A stretch of 64,000 nucleotides of DNA from Carya illinoinensis (Eukaryota; Streptophyta; Magnoliopsida; Fagales; Juglandaceae). Every line of letters starts with the position of its first letter. Within the stretch, counting starts at the first letter, position 1. The translations under genes and the position numbers were made by a program. The notes under the pieces are model-generated. The model searched no databases, had not been told where the DNA came from, and was given only the letters and a program-made list of their open reading frames with translations. The stretch is from NCBI RefSeq assembly GCF_018687715.1, contig NC_056755.1, forward strand, positions 35,917,001-35,981,000, given 5' to 3'. Below, in pieces: positions 25,297 to 37,230 of the stretch.

Positions 25297-25310
25297 TGAG
25301 GAGGGAGAGG
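25297..25310 (+). other. Putative polypurine tract of chromovirus
   Basis: GAGGAGGGAGAGG lies just before TGTCACAGG, in the place expected for the plus-strand primer next to the 3' LTR. Confidence 0.5.
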
Positions 25311-25395
25311 TTGTCACAGGTGCTTGAAGAGGAAGGATCTATCATGGAGGGCAACAACTACATTAACGGATGTGGGAAGAAGGGTGAAGGATATT

Positions 25396-26648
25396 TTTTT
25401 TTCTTTTTTTTTTTAAAGAAAGAGTGGGTAGTCACCTGTCCAATAATGCTGCCCCCCGAATTTATTAATAAAAACCCTCATGTAAGGCAGAGGAAAACTA
25501 TGGAAAAACAAAAGCCCTTAAGAGAAAGAACATCCAAACCAAGCCCGGAAAAGACTCTAAACAAGTCTATGAACAAAAATAAGAGCATAACAACAGAGAG
25601 AAAAAACTACAAAATCAATACTAGCAACATCGTAAAGAAGGCAACCCAGATAAGTCCAACCATAACAAATCTCTAGGAACCTGAGGTAATATAGAATTAG
25701 TTGTGTAAACCGAAGCAGCCCCATTGGCACCATCTTTGGCCAACCAATCCACCACTTTATTTCTTTCACAAAGAATATGCTGAAAATGGCAATTAATAGA
25801 TTGGGTCAGACCAACAATCTCCTCCCAATAATCCTCCAGATACCAAACCTCGCACCACCCTCTATGCTACCAAGAGATAATCACCATTGAATCAACCTCA
25901 ACAAGCACATTGAATATTTGAAGGGACTTGCACAACTGCAGCCCATTAAGAAGTGTGCAAAGTTTTGCTTTGTTATTAGAACCAAAAACAATTGGAGAGG
26001 CAAACGCGTTTACAATCCATTCGGAGTCATTGAGAATAACACCACCAATACCACTAGGACCCGAGTTGCCAAGACTACTGCCATCCTTGTTCAACTTAAA
26101 CCACCCTGAAGGAGGTTTGTGCCACTGGACTACTTTGCACGACCTCTCTTTCATAGGAGCGGGTTTGATTCGTAAGGACTCAAGGATCATGCCATCAAAA
26201 GAGGACAAGCTATAAGAATTACTAACCGCCTGACCAATGGAACCAAGCCATGCAGAAATAGATTTGACAACAGTTTCTTGCGATTCCAAAGTGCCCTCCA
26301 TTCACACTAGACATCTTCGCCTCCAAAGGCTCCAAGTAACTATGACGGGTATAAGACCAATAATAACACCCACCTGAGAGGAGGGCTGAGCACGTCGAAA
26401 CCAAGATGAAACTTGGTGTTTCCAATTGATACCAAGTGGGAGCCCCCAGAGGTTGCAAAAAAATGACCAAGTTTTTTTAGGAAGATCTCCCTCAAAGAGA
26501 ACATGATTAATGTCTTCATAGTGACTTATAGGACAACACTCACATTTGGAAACAATAAGAATGCCAATGCAACGCAACCTGTCATCCACACTCAAAGTAC
26601 TGTGCCAAACCTTCCAAAACTGAATAAACATTTTTAAGGGAAGGCTTT
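25396..26648 (-). mobile_element. 5'-truncated LINE, 3' part (zf-RVT, RNase H, tail)
   Basis: On minus, a LINE ORF2 C-terminal region. From 26,648 it reads KSLPLKMFIQFWKVWHSTLS and CECCPISHYEDINHVLFEG (zinc-binding zf-RVT). Then comes an RNase H (WHKPPSGWFKLNKDGSSLGN, GIGGVI, VEVDSMVIISW, VDWLAKDGANGA), ending near 25,670. The interrupted T-run at 25,396-25,415 is its poly(A) tail read from the other strand. The RNase H glutamate position reads NKAKLCTL instead of NxAEL, so one catalytic residue looks lost. A solo LTR separates this from 28,901-29,100. Confidence 0.85.
26644..26648. repeat. Target-site duplication of solo LTR D, left copy
   Basis: GCTTT here and ACTTT at 28,901-28,905 flank the LTR, four of five bases identical. 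On minus, removing LTR plus one copy restores the LINE frame W-Y-K-S-L-P. Confidence 0.75.
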
Positions 26649-28900
26649 TGTGACGCCCCCAAATCTCCACGCATGGACACGGGAAAATTCAGACGTCCAG
26701 ATGATGACATCACAGGTCACCACCCTATCGACGAATGTCAAGTGTGTGTATAAGCAACGAATGTGCATGAAGAAACACGCAGCGGATAACGAAAGTCATA
26801 ACTAAGTACCAGAATTTTTCTTAGTTTAATACAAAACTGTTCAAAACTTACATATTAAAATATTACAAAACACAAATATAGTTTCAAAGCCGAATACAAA
26901 GTATAACCTAACTCAGAACTCCGGCGAAGCCGCATCCTCAAGTCAGCCTCCTCCTCCTCCTCGAATTCTGTACCAAAATCTACATAACCAAAAATGGTGT
27001 CGCAGGTAAGTAAAATCCAAACACCACTAGATAAAAACATATTAACTCAAACAACATGCATGAAAGAAAAGCCAATGCACATGTCCCGTAAAACCATATT
27101 TTTTCACGCACACCAAATATCTATTTGGCCCAAAAAAATATCATTTAAAACCAAGTCTGGCCATTATCCCAGATAATGGCCCAAACCATCATTTTCCTAG
27201 AAAATGGATCACAAGCCTCAAAACCAAACCTCGTCATTTTCCTAGAAAATGGCCTGCATCCGAAAACCATAAAAATCGATCAAATTATGCATGCACCATG
27301 ATCTCCCCTAGGGATCATCTGCACACTCAGGCTCTGTGCCACACTACAGGTAACGACTACTCGTGTGACACCTAAATGAGCGATGCCAGACTCGCATCCA
27401 ACGCGTCCTTAGCCAGGCCATCCTCTAGTCCCCGCCGCTCTAGGGACCACGGAGTCGACATGACAACGTTACCGTATCGTGCGATCCGGTCGTCGCTCTG
27501 CGATAACCCAAGGGATGTCACTCAGTATTATCCACTCCCGAGTGACTAGAGGAGCTCTACCGAGATAATAACCCATCCCGGCTTGGGCTCGTGAGACACA
27601 CGCACCCGAAATCCATTTACGCCAACAAAACACAATTTTCTCAATTAAAATAAAATGCACATGTATGCAATATGTAACGCACACCTCATGGCACAAATAA
27701 CCAACCCATTACAAACAACCAAAACCAAGCACTCTGTCCTCAATCCATCCGACCCCCAAACTTCTTGGACTCAGTCCGGAATCAACCAACCAACAGATAA
27801 ATATTTATTGTAAGAGCAAAATACATGTAAATCTAAAAGTAGAGTTTGAAAAATACTTACAGCGCTATACGGTATTTTTTGAAAGCTTGCGGCATTGTAA
27901 ACAGGGGAGGAAAAGCAACGTAACAATGTAATTTATATTGTGGCCGTGGGTAATAAATTACCCACTTTCGAACTGGGACAAACCAAGACACAAAATTGAT
28001 AAGGAAGGGTCTAGGGATGTTTATAAAGCTAGTGGAAGTGAGCTTTGGTCGTGGGTGGCGGCGCACAGTGGTGGATTGGCCACTTGAAGCCTATTTTAGC
28101 CTTGGAGAGTGAAGGAGAGTGAGGGCTATACACAACTCCGTTGGTCATAAAATTTCTTGGGGAAGGTCATGGTGATGAGAGGAACAAGATGGTGGTGGTG
28201 AAACACCATGGGTGGTCGTGTACGACGGCGTACGGTGGTACAACCGAAACTCTAGCTATGGAGACTCATCGGAGAAAAAGAGAGAGTTAGGGAAAAAGAA
28301 AGACATGGGGAGGAAGTCCTTGATGTGGTGAATCCAATGGTGGTGCTTGGTGGCTGATTTGGCCGTGTATGGTGGCTCAAAAAGGAGAAAAAGGCTTGAA
28401 GACCCATTTATTTGGAGAAGAAAAGAAAGAGAGAGGGTGGCCGGCGTAGCACACCACCGGTGCAGTAGGGCTTGCCGGTGTGGGAGGGACATGCCGGAGG
28501 TGGAGGTGGGCCACGACGGCTGGAGGTGGCGCCGGCTGGAAGCTTGGACCGAACGATTGAGGGAGAGGGAGGCCGTGCGAGCGGGAGAAGAAAGAAAAAG
28601 AAGAAAAAAAAAAAGAAAAAAAAGAAAGGAAAAAAAAAAAAAGGAAAAACGGAAAAAAGAAAAAGAGAAAAGAAAAAGAAAAGATAAGGAAAAGAAATGA
28701 GGTCCAGTCCTCACTCCGGAAACCAAAAACTAATCCGTCGTAAACAATTTTAAAAACATAAAACGACTAAAATAAATTAAACACCGCATCAAATAAAATA
28801 AAACCAATTAAAATACAATAATTTAAAATAAAAGAACCAATATATTAATTAAATTAAAAAATCCCTTCAGTAAAAATACACGTAAAAACAGGTCATCACA
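26649..28900 (-). mobile_element. Solo LTR (2,252 bp, copy D) inside a LINE
   Basis: Read on minus it starts TGTGATGACCTG at 28,900 and ends GGGGGCGTCACA at 26,649. The orientation is set by shared blocks with copy C: the 5' TTACGTGTATTTT word, an oligopyrimidine tract (purine run 28,580-28,700 on plus), the CATTTTCTAGGAAAATG palindrome (27,195 and 27,235), AGATTTTGGTACAGAATTCG near 26,970, and TTATCCGCTGCGTG near 26,785. It carries no coding domain. It interrupts the LINE ORF2 frame between WHSWIWYKS and LPLKMF. The Tat-like gypsy assignment is inferred. Confidence 0.9.
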
Positions 28901-29100
28901 ACTTTTGTACCAAATCCAAGAATGCCAATCCAGAGGGGAGCCTTTGACTCTGATACAGTGCCATGTAGATTTAGTGGAAAACATACCTATCTCAGTTTGG
29001 GTCCAGACAAGAATATCCCTCCTCGAGTTAGGGCCAAATAAAGAGACTAGAATCTCATCAACCTTCTCCAAGCCAACCAAGTTCTCTAGCAGATTTACAT
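28901..29100 (-). pseudogene. 5'-truncated LINE ORF2 fragment upstream of solo LTR
   Basis: Minus-strand frame VGLEKVDEILVSLFGPNSRR then DILVWTQTEIGMFSTKSTWH and WHSWIWYKS matches the LINE region just before zf-RVT. The LINE sequence fades near 29,100, indicating 5' truncation typical of LINE copies. No clear duplication with the flank near 25,390 was found. Confidence 0.82.
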
Positions 29101-30251
29101 CCCAGATTTACATTGCGTTTTGAAGTTGAATGAAACGATGAGTTTTGTATTAGAAGCATAAGCTTGCATTTTGCATTTTTATGTTGTGTTTCATTAAATG
29201 GAACAATGTGTTTTGTGATGGAATAATGTAGTGTGTGTGTGTGTGTGTTTTACTTGTAGGATGTTGTGTTTTGCTTATACAGTGCATTTCATTTTTTTGT
29301 AAGAACAATTTTCGTAGGAATATGAGGGATAAAAGTTCAGTGTCTTGATTCATTGATTGATCTCGTGTTGAATTGTTCTTGGAGGTTGAGAATTTCTCGA
29401 AAATTTTTCTCAAGTTTGCTAATTGAATCTTGAGTTGTTTCTTGTTCTCTGGATTTGTGGTTGGTTTTTATTCTGGGCATGGATTATAGGTAGTCCTTAA
29501 CAATCTCCACGTCCACATCAAGACTTGCACTGCCGATGTCACTTCCCAATAGATCCTTTGCTTTTTTCACTTCTCCGAACCGAGATTGAGTTCTGTTTGG
29601 TTGCTGATACAATAATTGAAACTAAAAAAGAAAATTGTTTAGCATGAGATTGAAATTTATGGATTCTGAACCCTCAAGGAAAAGAATCTTGAAACATTAT
29701 AGATTCTGCCAACTACCTAGCCTGAGATGGAGATTTATGGATTCTTGGACTTGATATTGGTGAAAGAATTATTCTTCTTAGAACTTTTTGTAGTTGAGGA
29801 GATCCATATTTATTAAAAGCATGAAGAGCGATATTACTTGAAGCTTTTCTTTTTTAATCGTTTTTCACGGGATTAATTTTAAGCTATTATGCCTTGTGTG
29901 AATTAAAATTGTTAGAACTCTATAGTTTGCATCTCTTACTTATCCAACTTCCGACTTCGACTCCAACAACTCTTAACTCAGGCAACTTCGATCAAAGTTA
30001 AAATCAAAGTTAAAATCTACTCAGATTTAAAGTTAGAATCGAAGTTGGAGCTCAGATGGAGTTGGATCCAAGTGAGCCCAGTGGGTTATTTTGTTTTAAC
30101 TAATTGACTTCTTTTAGTTTTTTAAAAGATCGGAGCCCACATGTGATAGGCTTGAGCCCAATTTCGAGGGGTCCATAATCCAACACAAAAAAATAGGTAT
30201 GTATTCGGCCTTTTCTTTCATCTTCCTGCTGACTCGAAGCCATTGGTGAAT
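29101..30251. other. Intergenic, AT-rich, upstream of candidate small gene
   Basis: No gene seen apart from the candidate first exon at its end. It contains a GT run at 29,230-29,249. At about 29,940-30,070 there is a partly inverted pair of words (ACTTCGACTCCAAC and GAAGTTGGAGCTC) that may be a decayed MITE. Confidence 0.5.
29230..29249. repeat. GT microsatellite
   Basis: About ten GT units, with related TTGTGTTTTG words around them. Confidence 0.85.
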
Positions 30252-32149
30252 ATGGAACCTGAACAAAAGCGGAGAAAAATCTACCAGCCACCGCCTCGCC
30301 GGTAATCCCAGTCGCCTTTATTATCTCTTGCCTTTTATTTCTTTTTTTAATTTTTTCCAATTGAAAACAAGTTTTCTTAGGTGCTTAAAATCTTATTGAT
30401 TTGTAATATACATTTGTTAATTTTATCAGAGACTAAATTAGTGGCTTGGAGTGATTCCGAACATCGAATTTTTTATTTCCTAAATAGAATAATCCAATTT
30501 GGTAAAGTATAAACTGAAATTGCCGAACTTTTTTTGGGGTTCAGTTCATAGTAATTCGGGGTTTGCAATTTTTCAGGACATAGAATTGGTAGCATATCTG
30601 CTGATGAAATCGGTGGTGGTTAAAGATGATGTGCGTAACTTAATTTTTCGTGTGAATGTCTTTAAAAAAAAAACATATGTGAATTTTCAAGTTAATTTTT
30701 GGGACTGGCAAGTGTTTTTCTTGGTAATGGTTAAGAGTGGGGTTTTAATTTAATTTAATTTAATTTTTTTGAAATATATTGGGGTTTCGACTTGAGTTTG
30801 AGGAATGGTACTGACCTGTTAAATGCTGTCAGTTATTTATATGTGGGATTGGGGCTTAAATTGAGATAGTGGTTATTGATAGACCGATACAGCTGACATA
30901 TGGAAGCACTGTATTGCTGGAAGTTAGGGGTGTGTACGTGAATGCAATGAGGTGAGGCAGTCATCTGAAGTAGGAATGGAATTCTAAGCTACATTTTGTG
31001 TTAGGGATAAGATTAGAGTGAAACGAGGTTAGTGGTTAAGTTAGATAGATAATTAGGATTAGATCAAGATTGAAGTAATGTTATCATTAGTTTGACATTT
31101 AAATGTTTTCATGAATTAGGTGTTCTCTCCATTTGTAGCCTATTTAAAGACCTTTGGGATCTTAATAAAGGAGGAGAGATTATTTTGTGATTGCTTTATG
31201 GTATCCTCCTGCAGCCTGCCATAAGTGGAGTTTTGTGGTGTTTTCCTGTCTGAAGTGGAGAACTTTTCCTGTCAATAAACCTTTTGGTTGTGTGGGTTTC
31301 CATAATATTTTACTTGAGATCTGAGATTCAATATGGTGCTTGGATTTGTTAGTTTTTATGGGTATGGTTTTGAGGGCATAGACTGGAGTTTAAGAGAATT
31401 GATGAGAAGGATGAGCAGCTGCATTATGTATGCAAGAGTTTCTTTTTGTTTTCTATCCAAATTTGTATATCCTACTGTCAATTGATGATATGATTTGAGG
31501 AAACCAGAATTTCAGGAAAGGCAGTTGATATGAGACGTAATTGTTCAACTGCTGTAATAGAGAAGTGTTTTGTGGTTGACTTTCGTGATTGTAAGGCAAA
31601 TAGGGCACTGGGTTATGTTGAAGGTTGGGGTTCAGTTACTTTAGTTGAGTGCATAGTTTATATATTTGGAAGTAATATGAGGAAGATTTTTGTTACTTTT
31701 TTTTTCAATAAAATGACTGAAGAAAGAGTTTAACCTTTTCTTCCCCAAAAGCAATTAAATTTTGGGGTTGGATAACACCTGTGTGAGATTCATTGAGTAT
31801 GATTTGTTGGGACACCCCTTTATATGTGCAGGACCGTCTCTTCAGTTGCTGCTAAGAAAGAAAGAGTTCAAACATCTGCTGAGACTTTTAAGGTAACCAT
31901 GATCTCCCCGGCTTTGTTCTTTTGGCATCTTATCTAATTTCTTAAACAACTTTAAGTTTAACATGTGGCTGAATTTGGTAGGTTCCAGTGGTTGAACGTG
32001 GAGTCAACTTGAAAATTCAACAGGCCAAAAATCTTGCAGTAACCCAAGCACAGCAAGATGGTTCCACTGGAAATTTTAAGATCTTTGATTCACAATATGG
32101 AAATTTTCTTGTGCCTGTTGTTCCAACACGTGATGAACTAGCTCAATAG
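30252..32149 (+). CDS. Candidate three-exon gene for an unrecognised 92-residue protein
   Basis: I do not recognise the family. Three exons join in one frame: 30,252-30,301, 31,832-31,892 and 31,982-32,149 (50+61+168 = 279 bases, 92 codons plus TAG). Both introns (1,530 and 89 bases) have GT...AG borders (GTAATC...TGCAG and GTAACC...GGTAG). The phases agree: the split CG|G codon at junction 1, phase 0 at junction 2. The protein starts MEPEQKRRKIYQPPPRR, a basic, nuclear-signal-like stretch. It continues with a Lys/Glu-rich segment and ends NFKIFDSQYGNFLVPVVPTR before DELAQ. No signal peptide or membrane segment is seen. The last two exons look convincingly coding; the first is less sure. A TRIM element lies 190 bases downstream. 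Confidence 0.55.
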
Positions 32150-32338
32150 TCTCACGTACTGTACTGATTACAATTTTGTGTTTTTCTTTCTGCAGATTCT
32201 GTATATGTAGATGTCCCATGGACTCAAACATAGAAGTTGGGTTTTCCAACATTTATGCATGTACAGCTTTTTCCATGAATCACCAAGCATGTTTTTGCTG
32301 CTGCTTTTTACTATGAAAGGGCTCCCACGGTTTAAATG

Positions 32339-32940
32339 TGTGATACCTTATTCTGATAAGTGATAAGGGTAGATGGGTGATAAGATCTTACATTATTGGA
32401 GAATGAGAAGTTTTTTCGTTTTATAATACTCCATTGGGCTCCAATTGTATCATTGACTAATTATTTTGGAGTATAGGCCATATGGTTTTGGTCTTCCATT
32501 GGGACATTACATATAGTATCAAAGCCTATTTCCAACCAGAAATGTGGGACTTGAGTCGTACCACCTAAGATGGACTAACCCGACAAAGACGTTAGAGAAT
32601 ATGAGGGGGGAGATTGTGATATCTCATTCTGATAAGTGATAAGAATGGTGTGTGGGATCCCATATTGCTGGGGAAGGATAAGTCATTGTTCTTTATAATG
32701 TGAGACTTGAGTCATGCCACTTACAATAGATTGGCCTAACGAGGTCATCGGGAATATAAGAGAGGAGATTGTAATTCTCTATTTTGATAAGTGATAAGGG
32801 TAGGTGGTGTATGATCCCACGTTGTTTGGGAATGAGAAATTCTTCCTCTTTATAATATTCCAATGGGGCTACAATTGTATCATTGAATAGTCATTTTGGA
32901 ATATAGTCATGTGACTTAGGCTTTCCGTTTGGACATTACA
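32339..32940 (+). mobile_element. Tandem TRIM retroelement with three LTRs
   Basis: LTR1 is 32,339-32,511 (TGTGATACC...GACATTACA, 173 bases). It is followed by ATAGTATCAAAGCC, a degenerate match to the initiator-Met tRNA primer site TGGTATCAGAGCC, a short internal region and the polypurine tract GAGGGGGGAGAT near 32,603-32,614. LTR2 starts at 32,615 but loses its second half and part of the internal region in one deletion (near 32,700). A second internal piece with AGAGAGGAGAT follows. LTR3 is 32,770-32,940 (TGTAATTC...GACATTACA). Perfect 5-base duplications AAATG lie at 32,334-32,338 and 32,941-32,945. It has no coding capacity, as expected for a TRIM. Confidence 0.9.
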
Positions 32941-34150
32941 AAATGTGGCGAAAACTGGTAATAGAAGCTTGCACTCTAAGTCTAGCCTGCACCATACAGG
33001 AATTCTTGTTTGATTAATTTAATTTCCCTAGCCTACATTGTTTCTTTGCTGCAAATTCCATAACTCACTTTAAGTTAGTCATGTAGCCATCACATACAGA
33101 ATACCTTTCAACTAAAACACCCGAATTTGGTATCTGCAATGACTATGCATCACCCTCCACGTTGCAGTAAACGGTAACATGGCATCCCAAAGTCCTTAAT
33201 AACATTCCACCGTCGTCATTCTGACAATGACCCACTGCACACAATAAAACCATATACATTAAATTAAGAATAGAATTAGAATCAAATTGTGTGCAGTTGA
33301 TTCACAAGAGTCTTATTTGCAAGCTGATTCAGGATACACTTCCTTGCCGCTGACATGGAATGATTAGCTTTATAAGAGAAGTTTAAAGATAAGTTTTATT
33401 TGCAAATCAAACACTAGCATGCAGCAATATTCTCTACACCAACTTGCATGTTGCTTTGAAAAATTCTATTTCTTGGAAAAGCCCCAAATGAGTATGGATA
33501 GACTTGGCATTTCCACACTCCTATCTCATAGTGCCTGTGGAAGAACCATATTTGCACGCATTACATTGCATATGGGTTCTAGTCTTCTCAGAGAAGATCA
33601 TACATGCTGACGTGTGGGGGAGTGGCCACCATTTTTGTATTGTAATGCATCCCTACACTAAAATGTAAATAAAGTAAGATGCCCTACAAAGAAGCACGTC
33701 TCTGTCCAACTAAAATTCGATATGAATTTATCATATAAAAAGAAAAAAAAATAAAAAAGTAGAGAAGAATTTTATCTGAAGACGTTGCTCCTGGGCTACA
33801 TATTGGAATCCTTTTCTCCGTGTATCTGGACCACTCCAAATAAAAGACGAGAAGCAGATAGGGATGGACACAGTTTTTGGACGGATGGACACGATCTTGT
33901 TCGGTTATCGTGCTTAAGAAAAATTCCCTTACTTTCCCTCTCTTCTTGATACCTTTTCAGTGTTGTTACAGATTTCTTTGCTCTATAAGTATGGTCCTAT
34001 TTTTTTCGTTTGAGATTTCTATTTTAACGTATCATAAAAATATGGTTCTAGTTTTTTTTTTATATAACATAGCAATCTTTTGTGATGCATGGGATTTTTT
34101 CCTTTTTTTTGTCCCATTACTAATTTCATAAGAGCCATAATCTTTACAAG
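32941..34150. other. Intergenic, no gene seen
   Basis: AT-rich with short T-runs at 34,055 and 34,100. Short frames (33,419-33,610, 33,877-34,131) have no family features. Confidence 0.6.
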
Positions 34151-34370
34151 ATTAAGGGTTGGTTTGGATATTCAAATCTAAATTATTTTATCTCATCTTA
34201 TATAATCATTACAATTTTCATATAAAATATAATAAATAATTCAACTTTTTAAATTTTTAAAACAAAATTAATATTTAAAATTTATATTATAATAATATTT
34301 TATTTAATTTTTAACAAAACATCTTATATCATCTCATTTGAACTATGTAATCAATCGAGACCTGACAGTA
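34150..34370 (-). mobile_element. AT-rich MITE, GATGAGAT-ended family, copy 1
   Basis: Read on minus it begins AGGTCTCGATTGATTACATA near 34,365 and contains AAATGAGATGATATAAGATG and a long TTAATATT-rich middle. It aligns with the plus-strand copy at 37,329-37,530. This family type is common in Fagales genomes; that is recalled knowledge, not checked. Confidence 0.65.
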
Positions 34371-34493
34371 CATTGGGGTAAATAGTATTTCTGTTCATGC
34401 ACCATTTATACGAAAAATGCATAAAGAAAGTGCCCTCTTTATTTATTTAGTTTTCCAATAGAATAAATCTTCAGAGCAGCCACTATTTGGCAG

Positions 34494-35090
34494 CAACCAT
34501 TGCACTCATTACGTGTAAACCGGGTTCACTAACAAGTGAACCGGCTCTACCCTAAACCGACCCTATCCCTTTGCAACCCTCAATCCCGCAACTTTTCTAC
34601 AATTCCCCCTCTTCATAGCCTTCAACCCCTTCAATCTCGCGTTGCCCACTCAGTTCCACGACTCTTCTTCTGCAGCTCCCCCTCCCTTCACCCATGAGCC
34701 TTCAATGTCCTCAGTCTCACGATAGCGATGCGGTTGCTCCCTTGGTCTCACGATGGAACTCGAGCCTTCAACGTCATCAGTCTCACGATGGCAACGCAGT
34801 AACTCTCTCAGTCTCGCGATGGAGACGCAGTTGCCCCCTCAATCCCGCGACGGTGTCCCCTCAGTCCCGCGACGGTGCTCGCAACCCTTCTTCAGTAGCT
34901 CCCCGTCGCAGTGATTTCTTGGTTTTTTTCTTTGAATGTCTCTGTAATTTGCCCTAAATTGATAATAATCTAGGGTTTTTGTTTGTGATTTGCCTCACCC
35001 CATCCCCGACTTTTTTGTGATTTCACTGATTTCTTGGTTTTTGTAATTTGCCCCAAATTGATAATAATTTAGGGTTTTTGACTATGATTT
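34494..35090. repeat. GC-rich imperfect tandem repeats and a duplicated block
   Basis: 34,700-34,890 holds about six imperfect units of 25-45 bases around CAGTCTC(A/G)CGATGG and CGACGGTG. Then GATTTCTTGGTTTTT...AATTGATAATAAT(C/T)TAGGGTTTTTG occurs twice (34,910-34,982 and 35,027-35,082). The frame through it (34,694-34,957) encodes only repeats. No protein family is evident; it may be the interior of a nonautonomous DNA element. Confidence 0.55.
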
Positions 35091-36596
35091 GAATTTGGTG
35101 ATCGTATAGCATTAGTGGAGAGGTGGGATGCAGATATGCTGGAGGGTTGAAAATTTATTATTACTGGCTGATGTGCGGAGTAGATGTCATTAGTGACAGA
35201 AATCTCACAAATTTTGTTTCACTGTGGAGATCAAGTTCAATCAATGTCATTATTTCCATATGAGAATCTTGAGTTATATCTCTTTCAACTTCTATGAAGT
35301 TCATTACCTACTATTAATTTATTGGTTACAAAACTAAATAGATACGAGTTGAGAAAATCTAAGCATCTATGTTTCAAGAGAGTTGGATTGCATGCCAGTA
35401 CACGAGTCGCGGGTGGCACTGGGAAGAGACGCAGGTTCCTGGCAAGGGAAGAGGGTAGGTTTCAAGGTGGGATTGATGCAAAATTCAAACCGGGGAAGAA
35501 AGTAAAACCCATTTTGCTTGAAAAAAAAAGAAAGAAAGCAAAAGAAGCAGACACGTAGTGTGTGCAATGTGTGCACTGCTACAATGGCTGCTCTGTAGCA
35601 TGACTCTTTCCAGTATATTATTATCCCATTTGAACTTTCCAACGCATGAAACAATTATCAGGTCAAGTCAAGTCCCATAATCGACTTCCAATGAATTATT
35701 GTGAAGGGGGACATATCATTTTGTTTAGACAGAAGATGGGTGCGATTTCTCAATTGATAAGTTTTTTATAAAGTATAAATTTTTATTAAAATGTAAATCT
35801 TATTTAAAAAAAATTTATTTTTCATTAGTGGAACTCATTTTTTAACAAATGATTTATATAGAATTTTTATATTTAAAATTTGTAACTAATATTACTCTAT
35901 TTTTTAATGCACGAAGATAGGTTGGTAGTACAAATGTTCTTAGGTATTGTCAAGATTTTTTATTATTTAATATTATTTAAATATAAAATATTTTTTAATT
36001 TCAAATTTTTAATTTTTTATTATTTAATTATTATAACTTTTTCTGAACTTCTAAATAAACTAAAATAAAAATTATTTTTTAAATAAAAATTATATTTAAA
36101 TAATTTTTTAATTTTATAAAATTTTTATTCAATTTTCTCTTTTCTTTCTTAAATATCAATAAAATGTATGAATTAAATTATTCCAATACCATTAACAGAT
36201 ATATTAAAATATTCTAAACAGGCCCATCGTTAGGCTCAAACTGGGCACTCTGAGATTTTACCATTTGTGGACTTTACGACAGGAGAGATGGTCTTTTCTT
36301 TCTTGATCTCTCTTTCCTTTTAATTAATTCTTGGTAAAGAGAAGTCAATAAAGGCAAACTCGTGACGGCTGACAAAAAGGTTTTTTAGTCATGGGGTTTA
36401 GATCAATTACGTTATAATATTCATGATGACTTGTTGCCAAGCTGGCCATCCCAACTTGCGGCAAAACTTGGGAAAAAGGAGAAAGCCGCAGGACGTTGAA
36501 AAATCAACTCAGACGTTCAAATTTTCAGGCTAGAATATTTTTCTTTTGTTTGAGAATGGGCTTCAATAATTTTAATGTAACATTGTTGACTTGACT

Positions 36597-36628
<32 letters not shown>

Positions 36629-37230
36629 GTTTATTTTTATTAATAAATATTTAAATATTAGGATAGAAGAATCATAATAACAAATCATATGGTTAAGTGA
36701 AAGTATATAGTGTAAGGTTTCATGTAGCGTTTCTCCTTTCGAAAATAGGTGATTTAACAAAGTCAATATAAAAAATAAAAAAATATGTCTATGAAAAAAA
36801 AAAATTCTACTCAACAACCGGTTTGGAAACAGCATACCGCACACCAAAGAATCTTCCTAACACTATTTTAAAAAATCCGGTGTCTAAAATATTTAATTGA
36901 AAGAAAATTTTTATTTAAAAATTGGTGTGGATAACATATTTAATAAAGTGTTTGGATGATATTATTTGATTTAGAAGATAAATTTTAAAATTTGAATCTT
37001 CTAAATAAAATCTTACCATTTAAATAATATAAATAGTGTGTTACATACCAGCTCGAAAGTTGAAAATATAATAACTCTTTTTCTAATATTCTTAATAGTT
37101 GAATTAGAAAATAAATCGTGAAATGAAATTTGTAGGGTAAAAACTTATATATTTGATTGTTGTGAATTTAAATTATTATTTTTTATCCAATTACAAAGCC
37201 ACAGGCTCAATTGGTTGACAGTTAGTTAAC
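35091..37230. other. AT-rich intergenic region, no gene seen
   Basis: Short frames only. Runs of AT-rich sequence at 35,760-36,180 look like decayed MITEs. An ATT microsatellite lies at 36,598-36,628. Confidence 0.6.
36598..36628. repeat. ATT microsatellite
   Basis: About ten perfect ATT units, read as an asparagine run on minus. Confidence 0.95.

Larger units (their letters stand above)
19545..25312 (+). mobile_element. Decayed chromovirus (Ty3-gypsy), gag to chromodomain
   Basis: A degenerate Ty3-gypsy element in order: leader, gag, protease, reverse transcriptase, RNase H, integrase and chromodomain, the last marking it as a chromovirus (Reina-like by overall resemblance, an inference). 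It is riddled with stops and shifts and is interrupted by a solo LTR at 22,150-23,488. A purine-rich tract GAGGAGGGAGAGG at about 25,297-25,310 directly precedes TGTCACAGG at 25,312, a plausible polypurine tract and 3' LTR start. The downstream LTR is not recognisable because a LINE tail begins at 25,396. Confidence 0.88.

Noticed and set aside
28256..28726. Frames rich in Lys/Glu (plus) and Phe/Ser (minus)
   Set aside because: Products of the purine run inside solo LTR D.
30577..30640. Extra exon of the small gene (frame DIELVAYLLMKSVVVKDD)
   Set aside because: It has an acceptor-like TTTTTCAG but no good donor, and the three-exon model without it is already in phase.
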